From Mixophyes australis (Eukaryota > Chordata > Amphibia > Anura > Limnodynastidae): a stretch of 64,000 nt of DNA. Numbering within the stretch: position 1 is the stretch's first letter; every line of letters begins with the position of its first letter. This document shows positions 36,776 to 49,818 of the stretch, piece after piece. The position numbers were made by a program, and so were the translations under genes. The DNA lies in assembly GCA_036250195.1 (NCBI GenBank), contig JAVHZZ010000010.1, positions 77,681,423 to 77,745,422 on the forward strand, given 5' to 3'. Under the pieces are notes generated by a model, which had not been told where the DNA came from, made no database searches, and saw only the letters and a program-made list of their open reading frames with translations.

Positions 36776-37120
36776 GTCTAGCCACAGAGATAAAATAAAT
36801 TAGATGAATCACAATATTAATTTGCTATCTACATGACAATAACAATTATAAAGCTGGATGCATCCCAACAGTCAAGGAGTTGAGACTTTTAACATTTTTA
36901 CTGCTGGCCTCAAACTTTAGTTTGCATTTATTGCTCAATGTTTGTGGAAGCATCTCTTGATTGCTGTTTAAAAAAAAAAAAAGATGCTGACCCTGAATTT
37001 TCCATATTTTGTTACCTATTTTTTACTTGAAAGAAAATTATTGGATACAAATACAGGTAGGCAAGAAACAAATAATGCATTAACTGAGGTGTGGGGGCAG
37101 TGACCTTGAGGGGATTCTGC
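36776..37120. other. No recognised feature
   Basis: AT-rich DNA between the Penelope-like element and the minisatellite. An A run lies at 36970-36981. Confidence 0.4.
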
Positions 37121-37121
37121 T

Positions 37122-37622
37122 CAGTGGTGTACAGCCCCCCTCCCCCTGTCCTGCCCAGTGGTGCACAGCCCCCCTCCTCCTGTCCTGCCCAGTGGTGCAC
37201 AGCCCCCCTCCTCCTGTCCTGCCCAGTGGTGCACAGCCCCCCTCCTCCTGTCCTGCCCAGTGGTGCACAGCCCCCCTCCTCCTGTCCTGCTCAGTGGTGC
37301 ACAGCCCCCCTCCCTCCTGTTGTGCTCAGTGGTGCACAGCCCCCTCCCCCCTGTTCTGCCCAGTGGTGCACAGGTCCCCTCCCCCCTGTTCTGCCCAGTG
37401 GTGCACAGGTCCCCTCCCCCCTGTTCTGCCCAGTGGTGCACAGGTCCCCTCTCCCCATGTCCTGCCCAGTGGAGCACAGGTCCCCTCTCCCCTGTCCTGC
37501 CCAGTGGTGCACTGGTCCCCTCTCCCCTGTCCTGCCCAGTGGTGCACAGGTCCCCTCTCCCCTGTCCTGCCCAGTGGTGCACAGGTCCCCTCTCCCCTGT
37601 CCTGCCCAGTGGTGCACAGCTT
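37122..37622. repeat. 34-bp GC-rich minisatellite, 15 units
   Basis: The block CAGTGGTGCACAG (with small variants) recurs 15 times at a period of about 34 bp. Units fall into ordered blocks: first ACAGCCCCCCTCCTCCTGTC, then ACAGGTCCCCTCCCCCCTGT, then ACAGGTCCCCTCTCCCCTGT. The unit contains no stop and 34 is not a multiple of 3. Long frames therefore appear in several frames on both strands; they are artefacts. Confidence 0.95.
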
Positions 37623-37629
37623 CCCCTGT

Positions 37630-39013
37630 TGTGAAAAAAAAATGGTGGCAGGAGCAGTTTCTTATGCTGTGGCAGGAAATGTTTTATGACACTACATTTT
37701 TGCATAATTATATTTTTTTATTATTTTGACAGATTAATGTGCATTAAAAATGACTTAATGTTGGAAAATGTCTAATTTTACATACCCTTGGAATAATGTT
37801 ATTCTTACATTATTATTTAAAGCTGATGTGCTGTTAAGTGTAGTTGTTCATGATGTGAGTAATAGATTAAGTTGCATAGCTCTAAATAAAGCAAAACAAA
37901 TCCAACTCTGGGAATTTCATGGTGTTTATTTGACTAAGCAGACTGTGTTCTTATTAAGTCACTACAGCCTTGTATAAGTTGTCCTTATTTGTGTAAGTGG
38001 TTTGCAATCCATTATACACAAGTGTTTATATTAAATATATAATTTGGGGTGTGATGGCTTTTAGGTTATGAAATTCTAAACACATTGTAGTTAATGAACT
38101 TGTTCTTACATAATTGAGCTTTTTCTTTTTTAATGAAATGTCTCCCTTTGTGTTGTTTTCTTTTAATTTTTTTTATTCCTCCACTGTTTAACAACCATCA
38201 CAAGTCCTGCTTTGTGTTGACATGACCTAAAAATAAATGTAGATATCGGTGGTGCTTAACACATAAGTGTCTTTTTACTCTAGAGGTAATATAAATGTAT
38301 AGAACCATTTACATACAACTATACAAAAAAGACAAATCTATATTCTTCATTCTTTTTTCCATTCCATATTGCTTAGAATTATTAATGACTTATTAATATG
38401 TGTTTCCTACTATTGTTACTTTGCCTGATTGGCTATTAAAAGGCTGATAGAAACAATTTTAATAAATAAATAAAAAAACAACTATCTATGGAACCACACA
38501 CCGAACTGATAGCAGAGGAGTATAGAAAATATTACATATCAGCATATGGTATCGCAGAGCAGCATTTAAGAGCAATACATCAGGGTCCAATGCAGGATCT
38601 CTAGAGAGGGGTTTCCACATCGTCAGAGTGGATATAACCGTCATGCATCGTGACTATCCTTTAGCCAATGCTCTGCTGCTCTCCAACCCCATCCCATGCA
38701 CTTCAGATACATGGGCAATGATGCGTGCATTAATTTTTAGTGCATGCAGCTCACCTTCAAGAGCAGAGCATTGTGAAACTAGACATACCGTCCCCCTGAC
38801 TGATGGAACAGTCACCCAAAATACACCTGTTTCACCCCTAATCATTAAATAATGTGGTACAATCTGTGTGGCAATATAAATGCCCTATTCACGCTATTAA
38901 ATTAAATTGCCCCACCTATAAATGATTATCTTCCACTCACTATTAATATTAGTTCCTATGCTAGTGTGTGAAAACCACTGGAAGTGTGCAAACCCCCTTG
39001 ACTATTGCAGGAT
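37630..39013. other. No recognised feature
   Basis: AT-rich DNA, with TAAA-type runs near 38460. No exon or element ends recognised. Confidence 0.4.
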
Positions 39014-39021
39014 CTTGGGGG

Positions 39022-39311
39022 CAGGGCAATCTTTTCCATTGGGCACGATGGGCAGCTGCCCGGGGGCCCCACGGGCAAGGGGGCCCCATAGGCATGGCTT
39101 TTAATGAGAATAAATAATCCTGCAAAAGAAAAAAACCTGCAAAAAAACCTTCAAGGGTCACTGAGCAAGTACATCTATCTATCTCTATCTCTATATATCT
39201 ATATCTGTATCTGTATACATCTATACATCTATATCTATAGCTATGTCTATATCTAGGGGCCCTGGTACACTGCTTTGCCCGGGGGCCCATAATGTTGTTA
39301 AGATGGCCCTG
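39022..39311. mobile_element. hAT element with exact 8-bp duplication
   Basis: The ends are CAGGGCAATCTTTTCC and, read inward from the right, CAGGGCCATCTTAACA. The duplication CTTGGGGG is exact (39014-39021 and 39312-39319). The subterminal GGGCCCCxxGGGCAA blocks face each other, and the middle (39172-39256) is a degenerate ATCTAT microsatellite. The right end matches the element end at 60171. Confidence 0.9.
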
Positions 39312-39319
39312 CTTGGGGG

Positions 39320-40164
39320 AGGAGGTGGGGAGTACCATTCTTCCACTCGCATTACACTAAGTTAAGCCCACACCCCACTTACCATTGTATATCGGTATAT
39401 CGGGCAATTTCAGAGGCAAAGTCTTCTAGCTGACTCTCGGCGCACATATCCAGCCATACGCACCTCAGCAGGGAAAGTCTGGCAGATGGAGTAGAAGGGA
39501 GGGGAGGAACGGATCTGTAAGTTTCCAAGCAGCATGCAATAAAGTGGCTGGACCCAGGGGAGGGACCAGCCTATCAATGAGTCCATCACCACGTTCCTGG
39601 GCTGGTGATGCGGTTTCCGGGCAAATGGAAGCCCCCCCTAAGTGTGTGCCTGTGCATATTATAGCATTTAAACATATAGTATATAGTGACAGAAGATATA
39701 TTATAGTATTTAAATTTGTATTATGTCTCAGAGAACCATATTGTGTCAGAGAGCAGTAAGTAGTAGTAGCAGCAAAGGATGTCACAACAGTCTAATATAT
39801 GGAACAACACCCTCAGTTACCTTGACCCATAACCTTTTTAGGCAATTCAGTTGTGCTGATTTTAATCTACCTTCTCCTCTATATTTGTAGCTCCATTTTG
39901 AATCTGAAGTCAGGCCCTTGGATTGCAATGGTGACTTCAGTTGATTTGAATGACTGATTTGCATGGGGACCAATTAATGCACTTAATATAATGTAATGTA
40001 AATTGATGTGACTGCGTGTCAATACACATTGAAATGTGAAGTAAAATTCACACTCGCCAATTAAAGGAGAGATATAAACCTTTCTAAAGGAATGACAACT
40101 TTTCTTCTCAATGTGTATATTTCATCCTTGGCTTGGAGCCAAGTAAAGAAAGAGAAAAGACCTA
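39320..40164. other. No recognised feature
   Basis: No exon or element with matched ends. The frames at 39410-39785 show no family resemblance. Confidence 0.4.
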
Positions 40165-40449
40165 GGGCCTCATTTAGAGTTTGGGGCAAAGCAAGAAAAG
40201 GAGCAAATTTGTACCTGGGCAAAACAAGTTGCACTGCAGCGGGTGGGGCAAGTTTTATAATGTGAGGACAGATTCAGAGTTGGGCAGGGGCTCAACTCTA
40301 AATTGCAGGGTAAAAATATAGCTGTCCCATATTTGTGTGCTACATACAAAAGCAGTCAATATTATCATGCGTACAAAAAAAATAAATGCATTTGTGCCCA
40401 TTGCTTTGCAACATAGTTTGTCTAGGAGCATATTTCTAAATGAGGTCCC
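40165..40449. mobile_element. CATTTAGAG-end MITE, copy 2
   Basis: The left end is GGGCCTCATTTAGAGTTTGG and the right end is TTCTAAATGAGGTCCC. Internal ACTCTAAATTGCAG and GAGCAAATTTGTACCTGG match the copy at 33617-33897. Noncoding. Confidence 0.7.
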
Positions 40450-40630
40450 TCATGTACACTGTTTTATAAGTGATTCTTTATTCTGTGAAATAATAATAAG
40501 GTGAGACAGTGCTTTTTATTCTTCTTGGGGTGAAGAATGTGGAAGATGCCTTCATAGCCAATGAAATGTACTCCCAGGGTGAAGTAAAGTGGGGAGAAAC
40601 ATAAAATCCAAGAATAACAGTGCACACTGT

Positions 40631-41330
40631 GGCCTGATTCATCAAGGAACGTAAATGGCGATTTTGTGCATACAATCCGCAAAATCACTCCGCACATGCC
40701 CTGAACTGGCTTATATGCCTCTGTACGCAGCCACCCTCAATTAATCTCTGAGCGCAAAGGACACTTACTACAGCCTATGATTTCAGTGAGGCAACAGGGC
40801 AGGGAAGGAGCATATCTCGATCTCGAGCACATGCAGTAGCGTCCAAACCAAGTCGTGGGCATCTCAAAGTATTTGTTTTTCAGTCGTATCTCTTGTCACA
40901 GCTACAAGTCTAGTCTAAAGTGCCTATTACTAGTGATGACAGCAGTGTATGTATGCTAGACCAGGTGTATACAATCCATAGCAACTGTAAAAATGTATTT
41001 TATGTACAGTACACATTCATAACATCCTAATTATTTTTTTCTTTATTTTTTAATGTTTTGACAATAATGCCTATATTATTACTTGGTGACATTAATTCAA
41101 TATTTTTTGTCCCATGTGTGTTCTTTTGAGAATTTATATTCCACATAAGCATTGGACATTTCCTGCAGTGTCCTGTGCAGTAGAGCAGTGCAGACCTAAA
41201 CCATTATTCATCAGCGTATGTATCTTCAGATCCGTTTCTTCTTGAATTTGGGCGTGTGCAGACCCGAATTACGTGCGTTCTGAAACAAACGCACATCGCG
41301 CTCAGTATGCATACCTTGATTAATCAGGTC
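40631..41330. mobile_element. TIR element with GGCCTGATTCATCAAG ends
   Basis: The left end is GGCCTGATTCATCAAGGAAC and the right end, read inward, is GACCTGATTAATCAAGGTAT. CpG-bearing blocks just inside the right end (GAATTACGTGCGTTCTGAAA, about 41268) resemble those of a common frog element. Interior noncoding; target duplication unclear. Confidence 0.6.
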
Positions 41331-43460
41331 GTCTATATATGTAAAGTTTAAATCATTGGACTCACCTTAATAATGTGAAAGTTTTAATTAATGTTGTGAA
41401 AATAAACATTATCCTCCATTATATGTCCCAAATAGAAGAAAAAATAAGTAGTGCTCTCTGTGTAAGTAAAATAACTTATATGATAGATATGAAGAATCTG
41501 GGCAGCTGCAGGTGTAAAGTACTAGAGCCCCTACCTGCCTCTGGTGGGAGGAGCCACCAAACTGGTATAGCCCCGTCCCCCTTTAAGGCTATGGCAGGGG
41601 CTCAAAGAAGTTGCTGCCATAGGGCACAGAATTTCTCTTAGTGGCACTGAGAATACATTTACTTTATAGTATTGGGATGTTGTGAAATTTCAAGCTATAG
41701 AGCTTGGCAGTGATTGCAGCAATAGTGGTTATGGGAGAATTACTTTTTATATCTGGCTACTGTGTTTTAACTAGTATCTTATTAAATCATGCTAAATCCT
41801 CCTATAGTCCTTAAATGTGTAAGTGCTGATCAACATATTTTTTCCTGCTATTAATTCTGGAAGTCACAAACATTTATTTTCATTGATAATCTACTGTCAA
41901 TTTCCAAATGACCCCTGGTTTCAACTTTAACTTTTTTAAACCTTAGAAAATCCCAATTGAATTGGAAAATTCCTGCTTACGCGAATAAAACATGATTGAT
42001 GAATGAATGCAATTAAACTTTCTTTCCAAGCTGTCTGTATCATCAATAAGACTGGATGTAGAAGCCTATAATCAGTGTTTGTTTTTTTTTTCCCCTACCA
42101 AATGTCAGATTTTTCCTTCCCTTATACTTATCTATTTATCTAATGCAGAAAATGTCCTAACTACAAAATATGTGGATGCATAGCACATTGTTATGTGCAT
42201 ATGAGCCATTTTCCCCTTCACGCATACACAAGAGAACGTCTGCTTTAGAAAGTACTTAGTCTGTGCGACTATATGCAGGACTTTCAGTCACATGGAACAG
42301 CTCATGGTGTAATATGTAAAAACATTACTTGGTAAAGCTTTATATCAACCCTTCACTAATTACAATTTTCCATTTTTCTCCTAAAATACTGCTCCTTTCA
42401 ACCTTATTTATGTCTTAAACGTATCCTCAAAGTGAGGGGACATCTGCACTAACTTTATTAAATATGTGAATGTTGTCATTTTCTGGTTTTATTACATTGG
42501 CATGCTCACTTTCCCATGTAGAGTGTGCATGGTTCATGCAAATGGCTTCTTTATGAAACCCAGCACTCAGCTGAGCCTGGTCTTTCTAAAAATTAGAGAT
42601 GTGTGTTGACCCCTGTGTTTTGGTTTTGGATGTGGTTTCGGTTCTACACCCCTATACCCCTTCTTGTGGACCAACTCTGTTGCAAATCTTGGGCAGACCC
42701 CGTGGTTTGATGAAGTTTCCCTAGGGGAACTGATTCTTCACCCATCCCCATTAATATATACGGGTCCCCTGATTTGATTCAGCAGGGCAGCATTACAGTA
42801 CAGAGCATAAAAGCAAAACAAGGTTAGGAAAGCCCTGCTCTTTACTTCATATGTTTTTTCTTTTCTTTATATGTATTAGCCATTAAAAAAAAATGTATTG
42901 TGTGCATAGTCTTTGAAGTTTTGTAGTATGAGTATAGGCCACCTTTGTCAATATCATCATTTAAAAATTACGTAGCTACTTATCTAAATCTCTATAGATG
43001 CTTCTGTCCACCTAGTGGCCTTGACAAAGCTTATATTAGCGATACACGCATTGGCTTCTTGCTCACTCCGTTTTAATATGCTATTTAATTAGAATAGTGG
43101 GGGACAGTAATATGATCATAATAGTCCTATGAGATGGGACGACCTTAGTTACAGATAGGATCCTATATGAAGATTTATCTGAGTAGACCAGAATATATAA
43201 TAGATTTACTCTACCTTATACTGGCATGCTGGTCTGCTAATTATTATATCTCCTACCTGAGATTCGGTTTCTGTCCTAATAAGGTGCATTTACTTATACC
43301 AATAGAAATGCGCTCCATAGCAGGACTGAGCGATTTAGCATATTTATTTAAAAATATGTATAGATTCTGCATTAATACCGAGTGTGTAATCTACTTAACC
43401 CCATAATTATATTATTAATTTTGGATGTATAAATATCCGCATGGGGTTAGTTACAAAATA
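41331..43460. other. No gene recognised; possible repeat ends
   Basis: AT-rich DNA. AGAGATGTGTGTTGACCCC at about 42596, followed by GTTTTGGTTTTGGATGTGG, resembles the end of a frog element, but the partner end is not securely identified (possibly near 45130). No exon seen. Confidence 0.35.

Positions 43461-43466
<6 letters not shown>

Positions 43467-43522
<56 letters not shown>
43467..43522. repeat. (TA)n microsatellite
   Basis: Uninterrupted alternating T/A run of about 56 bases. Confidence 0.95.
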
Positions 43523-43526
<4 letters not shown>

Positions 43527-43806
43527 GCGGAATCCTTTACTCATTACACTACTAGTGGAGTGAACTATGAAGTGCTGCTCTAGCAGCTTTTTTCTGCTAG
43601 TTTTATCAGTTTGAAACAATTGGTTCAATATGTTCATTTTTCAAAGGTGTTAATATTTCGCTAATTAATAGTTAAGTTAAGTTAATAATTAAGTTACAAC
43701 ATTATGTATACCAATGTATACCAATAAGTTTAATGCATTTTATTTTGGCTCTTTGAGTGCCCTGAATACACACATTTTTTTTTCTTTTTGTTACTTTGTC
43801 CACCTA

Positions 43807-43981
43807 GGGGTAAATGTATTAAAGTCCGTTTTTTTTCAACTCGCCGGGAAGCGCCGTGTTGACAGCTAAAATTTAAAGCGGCGCTGCCTTGTAAAGGCAA
43901 GTTTCCCTTTACAAGGCAGCGCCGCTTTAAGTTTTAGCTGTCAACTGACTTGAAAAAACCGGACTTCAATACATTTACCCC
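43807..43981. mobile_element. Palindromic MITE, copy P2
   Basis: The ends are GGGGTAAATGTATT and its inverse, flanked by CTA at 43804-43806 and 43982-43984. It shares the core AAAGCGGCGCTGCCTTGTAA with copies P1 and P3. The left arm has about 14 extra bases (around CGCCGGGAAGCGCCG, about 43842-43856) that are missing from the right arm. Otherwise the arms pair closely. Confidence 0.85.
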
Positions 43982-43984
43982 CTA

Positions 43985-45550
43985 ATGTTGTCTGATTGTT
44001 ACTGTCTCTTCTCCATGATGCATACCGTGTACTGTTCCAAATTTAGTATGTGCATAGTGTTTCAGCATTTTTATCTCTTGCACCTTACACTATTTTTTTT
44101 GCTGTTGTTTAATTAATCTGATGGGCTAGTTTTAGTTGGTAGCATGGCGAATTAAATTTTTTTTGCAGCTGCTGCAATGTTCTACATGCTGTTGCTGAAT
44201 GTCGAAAATGCTTTGAAAAACCCTCACACGTAAACGCCATTTTTTTTTTTTTTTTAAATATAGATTTCACTGAATAACCCTTTCAAAACTGACAAGTATT
44301 GAAAAATAGAAATGATTAGAATATATAGTGATTTTTTTTTTGGGAGGGGGGGGGGGGGGTGCAGGCGCACTGACTCTCACATACATACATCCTATTTTAA
44401 ATATAGATGTCCCTGAATGAGCCTTTTAAAATTGACAAGTATTGGAAAATAGAAAAAAAATAGAATATATAGTGTTTTTGGGGTGTGCAGTTGCCACTGA
44501 ACCCCACACACAAACGCCCAGTTTTTTTCAAAATTATTTCAGATGTCCCTGTCCCACACAAATTGCTTGCACTAGAAAAACTTAACATTTTAAAATAAAT
44601 AAATCTATTTGTTTTGTGGATTCTGCTGCTAATTGTCATACAGCAAAAGCACACTGTTTTCCTCCACTAAATAGACTTAGTTCAGAATATCTAACTCAGT
44701 CTATATACTAGTACTGTTATATATGCAATGTATTAACAGCAGCTAGTAGCCACTAGTCAGTGTAAACTCTTTGACAGATTGAAATTAAAAGCAATTGAGC
44801 AGCAAACTATTCTAGCTGACTAATAATCTCCACAGAACTGCTTTACAATAATCACAGAATTGTATTGCTTTTTATGTCCCTCTTTCACCCTGGAGGATAT
44901 TTTCAGAGCAGAGCACTGCAGCTAACCTCCTTCCTACACGCTGTCTGCTCTAAAATGGCACTTGAGAAAACAAGGGAGGGCTATATACATGTATCGCAAA
45001 TTTTGAAAAAAAACCATTTTACCGGAAATGACGTTTTGCTTAACCTTAAGATCCGAATTCGGCGCACATAACAGTCATCACTTTGATCCCCAACGTCGGA
45101 TCTTGTCGGATTTCACCAAATCCAAACTGCGAATCTCTACTAAAAATGCCCCTTTAATTATACCTCACATTTACAATTAACTGCCACCACCAAGATTAGA
45201 TTTCCAAACTAACACTTTGCAGAAGTTCTTTGGCTCTAGCGCACTCGGACGCTTTTAACAAAGGCCGACAGGAGCCTGATGAGGTTCGAACAAAGTACTA
45301 CTCGCAGTTATATAAACTTCAAATGAAGTTGTACACAAAAGTATGATAGAGGTTATAATTACCACATGGTGGCCACCGTGAAATGGGTATTGTTAGACTA
45401 ATGTTTCAGTCTTTTAGTATCTGCAGAGAGAAAATCATTTTGCCTGTTTCCTTGGTAAAATACTAGTACTCCAATGATTGATGAAATGTGTGTGAGAGAG
45501 GTTTTGTTTTTTTTTCTTCTTTATTTAGAATGTGACACAGTCTTATCAGA
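43985..45550. other. No gene recognised; probable old repeat
   Basis: GATCCGAATTCGGCGCACAT (about 45050) and CCAACGTCGGATCTTGTCGG (about 45090) resemble the right end of a frog repeat. Short direct repeats (AAATATAGAT...TGACAAGTATTG) recur at about 44258-44310 and 44400-44450. A G run lies at about 44345-44360. Confidence 0.35.
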
Positions 45551-45560
45551 GCCTGTAGAT

Positions 45561-45688
45561 CAGGCCTGGGCAACCTGTGGCTCTCCAGATGTTGTGAAGC
45601 TACAAGCCCCAGCATGCTTTGCCAGCTGATAGTTGACAGGGTATGCTGAGACTTTAGACACAACACCTGGAGAGACTGTCCTGGCCTG
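45561..45688. mobile_element. Palindromic hAT MITE with exact duplication
   Basis: The ends are CAGGCCTGGGCAACCTG and, read inward, CAGGCCAGGACAGTCTC. The duplication CTGTAGAT is exact (45553-45560 and 45689-45696). The left arm holds CTACAAGCCCCAGCATGCTT, related to the block in the MITE at 1312-1457. Confidence 0.85.
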
Positions 45689-45696
45689 CTGTAGAT

Positions 45697-48150
45697 GGTG
45701 GAACAGTAAACCTACGGTATGTGGCAGCTCCCAATCATACCAATGACTCCAAATACCTGCATGCAAACAAATATAGCACTCAGTACAGTATAACTTGTGT
45801 TCATTAGTTTTCCTGAACAATGGGTGAAAAAAGTCAGCAGTATTTTTTAAATCAAATAATGTATTCATAACTTCATAAACAAGACACCTGTGTGCTATTT
45901 TCAGCCTAGAGAGCCAGTACATTCACTTTGCAACCTTAGGACCTAACCAGTCCCTAAAACAAGATTTAAAAGTAACACATGCTGTATCAATTATTTTGTA
46001 TAAACCCCTATATATACTGCTGAAATATTAACGATTCCTAAAATCTGAACCACCTATTTTTGTTAAATTTCTTGAATTGTTTATAATGACATGTTCGGAG
46101 CCTCTGTTGATTATTACTTGTATTGGTTCTACACTAAAATGACTCTGTGGCGAAAAATAGCCCAAAGTGTTATATGATGATCTTTTCAAGTAATTCCATC
46201 CAATTATTTAGGTTCTATATTTTGTGAATAAATGGCTGTTTACTGCAGAGTTCATCTAATTTAACTGTGGGTGCTCCAAATCCATCTGTTTCTGCTACTA
46301 AAGAGTCTGCTGAATCTTAAACTCTAATTTAAAAGTCAACATTAAACAGGATATGAAATATGATATTTTAACTCTGGGTAGTGATAACACCTATCCTGTG
46401 CTTTACCATAAGGGACTAAAAACTGTTAAGATCAAGTATCCTGAATATACCCAAACTAAACATCCCAGCCTTAATGGGCTTCTTTTCTAGTGCATTAGAT
46501 TTAGTAATACCAACAGAGATGTGCTTGCACACAGATAGGAGTGTTCGTAATGTGTACCAATATGTAATACAATTATAGTGTAAATAATTGTGTGTTTACA
46601 TGTAGGATATTTGGTCCGTCAGTTTGTATGTTTGTTATTCACATCATGGACCAGAAGTAAAAGTCAGTCCATTAATTTCATGATGTAGAAGGTGAATGTC
46701 ATATCAAATAAACAGCTATTGGCCTAGACATCACCGCTGGGGCTCAAAGTCTTCACAAAAGCATAACTGCATCAATTCACCAGCTGTATTACAATAGCAG
46801 CGAGTCCATAGAAGACTAGCCAGAGACATTGGATTCATCAACAGATCCTGGGGGTGGTATACAAGCACGCATACACAATATAGCCACCTACAAGACAAAG
46901 GTGTCTTGTCATATTATCCTACCAAATGATAAACAGTTACATCATGAAATACATAATTCAATTATGTTTATAACGGTGCTTGCTAGCCAATTTATTTTTC
47001 ACTTGATTTTACTGACCTCCCTCCCTCCCCCACCAAGAGATGGAAGAGCGGGGGTGAGTGGTGATTAATTTGCAGTGCATCAGCTATCCAAAGGGCCGTG
47101 CCAGAATTGTATAACTTTTTAATGAGTGTTTCTAATAGATTTGGGTGATATAATGTAGCCCACAGTATACCCAGTCGGTAATCCATGTACGCCACTCCTC
47201 TAGGGTAGGCAGTTATACTGCACTTTGCACCTGGCTCTGCAAGGGTTAATATACCAGTGTTCTGCCTTATAATTACAAGCCGGCATTGGGCGTGGGGCAA
47301 ATGTGAAGCTGTCAGTCTGGTGAGGAAGTGAAGCAAAGTCTGAGTCTCACTTTTCTAAAGCTTTGGCAGGGAGATTATAGGGTAGCGTGGGCTTCATTTC
47401 CCAGCCAGCTGATCTGCTTTCTTACCACATGATGCTAATGTTTATATGCCGCTCAGTGCTGGACTCTGAATGTGTATAGTTGTCCTGCTGCCATCTGTGT
47501 GTTTCGTAGAGCCAGTTATCTCCTGTAGACAAATCATGAGTGCACTCGCTGCAGTCTGTGTCATGTCTGCTTGTGATTTTTTTTTTTTTTTTTCATGGTT
47601 TGCATAAGACTATAAAACATGTTGACGCTGTATTTGTTTGGTTCTTTGGTAATGTACAAATACATTGCCTGCAGCATAGGGTACGTCTTTGTGACTCTCA
47701 GCATACAATATCGAGCTAGTCAGCTTGCCAAAGAGTCACAGATGTCCTAGGCCTAACATACAGAATGATTCAAGCACACTGATCCCATGACCTCTTAACT
47801 GATGTTTATCAACGCAGGAAAAAAAAGGCCTGTTTTAATAACCGTCTCATACTCGGTCAGTCTTGCTCCAGACGGAAATGAAATTTAATACTGTGCAAAG
47901 CACTGTACCGGGAATGGTAGATTCTAGTAAAGTCTTGTACCCAGTGAATTAACATACTTGTGCTCTTAAAAACATAAGGCATAGGCCAGAATCAAGAAAA
48001 CAGAGCTCAGAGTCTAGGTGGTAGACACCAGAAAACCCAGATGTCTGAGAATCCAGACAGGGACTAGATGGAAGCCCAACCTAACCTCTTCTAGATGGAC
48101 TATACTGTACTGTGCTCTACCACAAGTATTTAATGAATGTAAAAAAAAAA
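45697..48150. other. No recognised gene or element
   Basis: Read on both strands without finding a coding exon. A T run lies at 47578-47594. A conserved noncoding element could be present but cannot be seen without alignment. Confidence 0.4.
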
Positions 48151-48154
48151 TGAA

Positions 48155-48680
48155 ATGAAAAACTGGGGTGCAAGAGAGATGTAACCACATTGTGTAAACA
48201 AAAAGTTGTTTGATTCTCTGCACTCACCAAAGACATTAATGCTATTCTAGGTAATTCAAGCTGTACTTTTTTATTAAAAATAGGTAATGTTGGCTCCATG
48301 TGTTGCATTACATGTTAAGCTAAACAACTCACGTCAAAGTTTTCCCGTTCTGGTCAGTCTTATATGAACATGAATTCAAAGTAAATTTTAACATTATCAA
48401 TGCTATGCTTTTTCACTGGGTTGTATTCTTCCGACTGTCCTCATTTCGGCGGGATGCCCACAAAAGGGGCGGGCTTAGGGTGAGAATGGCTGAGGTTTTG
48501 GCTAAATATGTTAATTTGTGGACAGAGTTTGAGATTCTGAATGTTGGGAGCGATGGAGTTGAGTCATACATGCACACAGTTTTTAAAGGTAAGTACTCCC
48601 CACGGGATATCGGCTATTATACACCTAGGGAATCAGCTGACACAAGTTGGAGAGGGGGCATTCTTCTACATCGAGCACAC
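48155..48680. repeat. Diverged repeat, copy 1, block order A-B-C
   Basis: Three blocks recur at 51275-51600. Block A is GGGGTGCAAGAGAGATG followed by CTCTGCACTC (48167-48220). Block B is ATTAAAAATAGGTAATGTTG through TGGTCAGTCT and ATGCTTTTTCA (48275-48415). Block C is GCACACAGTTTTTAAAG through ACACAAGTT (48572-48650). A segment between B and C is absent from the other copy. The 111-codon frame at 48405-48740 lies across it and shows no homology. Confidence 0.6.
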
Positions 48681-48778
48681 TCCTGCTACACTTCAGCAGA
48701 GACTAGTGTAAGGATAAATTGTGCTTGTTCCCATAGATAGGGGCACAGCAGCTGCCCACCAACTTGCAGAGGTAATAG

Positions 48779-49071
48779 CATACTTGCCAACTCTCCCGGA
48801 ATGTCCGGGAGGCTCCCGCATTTTGGGTGGGTCTCCCGGACTACCGGGAGAGTGTGGCAATCTCCGCATCTGCCCGAATTAGGGCCAAAATGCTGTGGTT
48901 CCCGGAGAATCGTGGCGTTTTGGCCCCGCTCCCGCTGTAAAATGATGCGTTTTGCGTCATTACGTCACCGGGGCAGGGCCAAAATGACGTGATTTTGGAG
49001 CCCTGCCTCCCGCACGCCCACCTGCCCCAGAGAGGTTCACGGACACCAACTAAAAAAAGTTGGTAAGTATG
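48779..49071. mobile_element. TIR element with CATACTTGCCAACT ends, full copy
   Basis: The left end is CATACTTGCCAACTCTCC and the right end, read inward, is CATACTTACCAACTTTT. Just inside the left end are nested hairpins of CTCCCGG and CCGGGAG. A truncated relative starts at 52513. The outer sequence resembles the older repeat at 3313. Noncoding. Confidence 0.7.
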
Positions 49072-49780
49072 GGTTATAGACCCACACAAGTATGTAGATG
49101 CAGTGGCATGTCGACAGGGAAAAGCAAGGCTGCCACAAATTATTTAGAAGTTTTTCAATTTGAACACCTATCCATTAATTCTGTCAACATCTCTGGAAAC
49201 TGTGTGTATTAAGCAGGCCAGTGCCACCTGTATTGATGAGCTTAGGAAAAACTGCTGGACAGGTGTCAATAAATTAGAATTTATTTGTTTTAGAAACGTT
49301 TAACGCTGACAAAGTCTCAGTCATAAAACAGAGCAACTGTGTGATAACATTTGGACAATAGTGTTTACTTTTTCTAAGGTGATTCAATAAAATATATAGA
49401 AATCTAGATAATACAAATAAATAGTAGTATTTACTATTACTACAAATAGTACTAATAGTAAATAATACAGGTTATGTTGATGTGTGATTTTCTTGCATTC
49501 ATTGACATGAGTATGGTGTCCCCATATTGACTGCGTGCTGACTTGGGCTCCCAGTGGCCAGATTATCATCAAAAACGGTTCAATACTTTTACTTTCTATG
49601 GTCTGCTCTGCACAATACCTTCTTATTTATCTAATGAGTCAAGTCTCCTGATTCTGATATTCAGTTTGTGTTAAGCCTCCTGACTGATATTTTGCACAGG
49701 CTAATTTCCTCCTATGGAGATTGTCACTGTGTAGCAGCTGCTGCAAGTTTAAACACCAGCAATGCATTTATGCTAAATAA

Positions 49781-49818
<38 letters not shown>

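Noticed and set aside
37091..37729. Long frames (up to 212 codons) on both strands
   Set aside because: They all cross the 34-bp minisatellite, whose unit has no stop in several frames. The product is a low-complexity repeat with no family resemblance.
48405..48740. 111-codon frame with a good donor-like AAAG|GTAAGTA at about 48585
   Set aside because: It lies in a dispersed repeat whose second copy (51275-51600) has no open frame. No homology is recognised.
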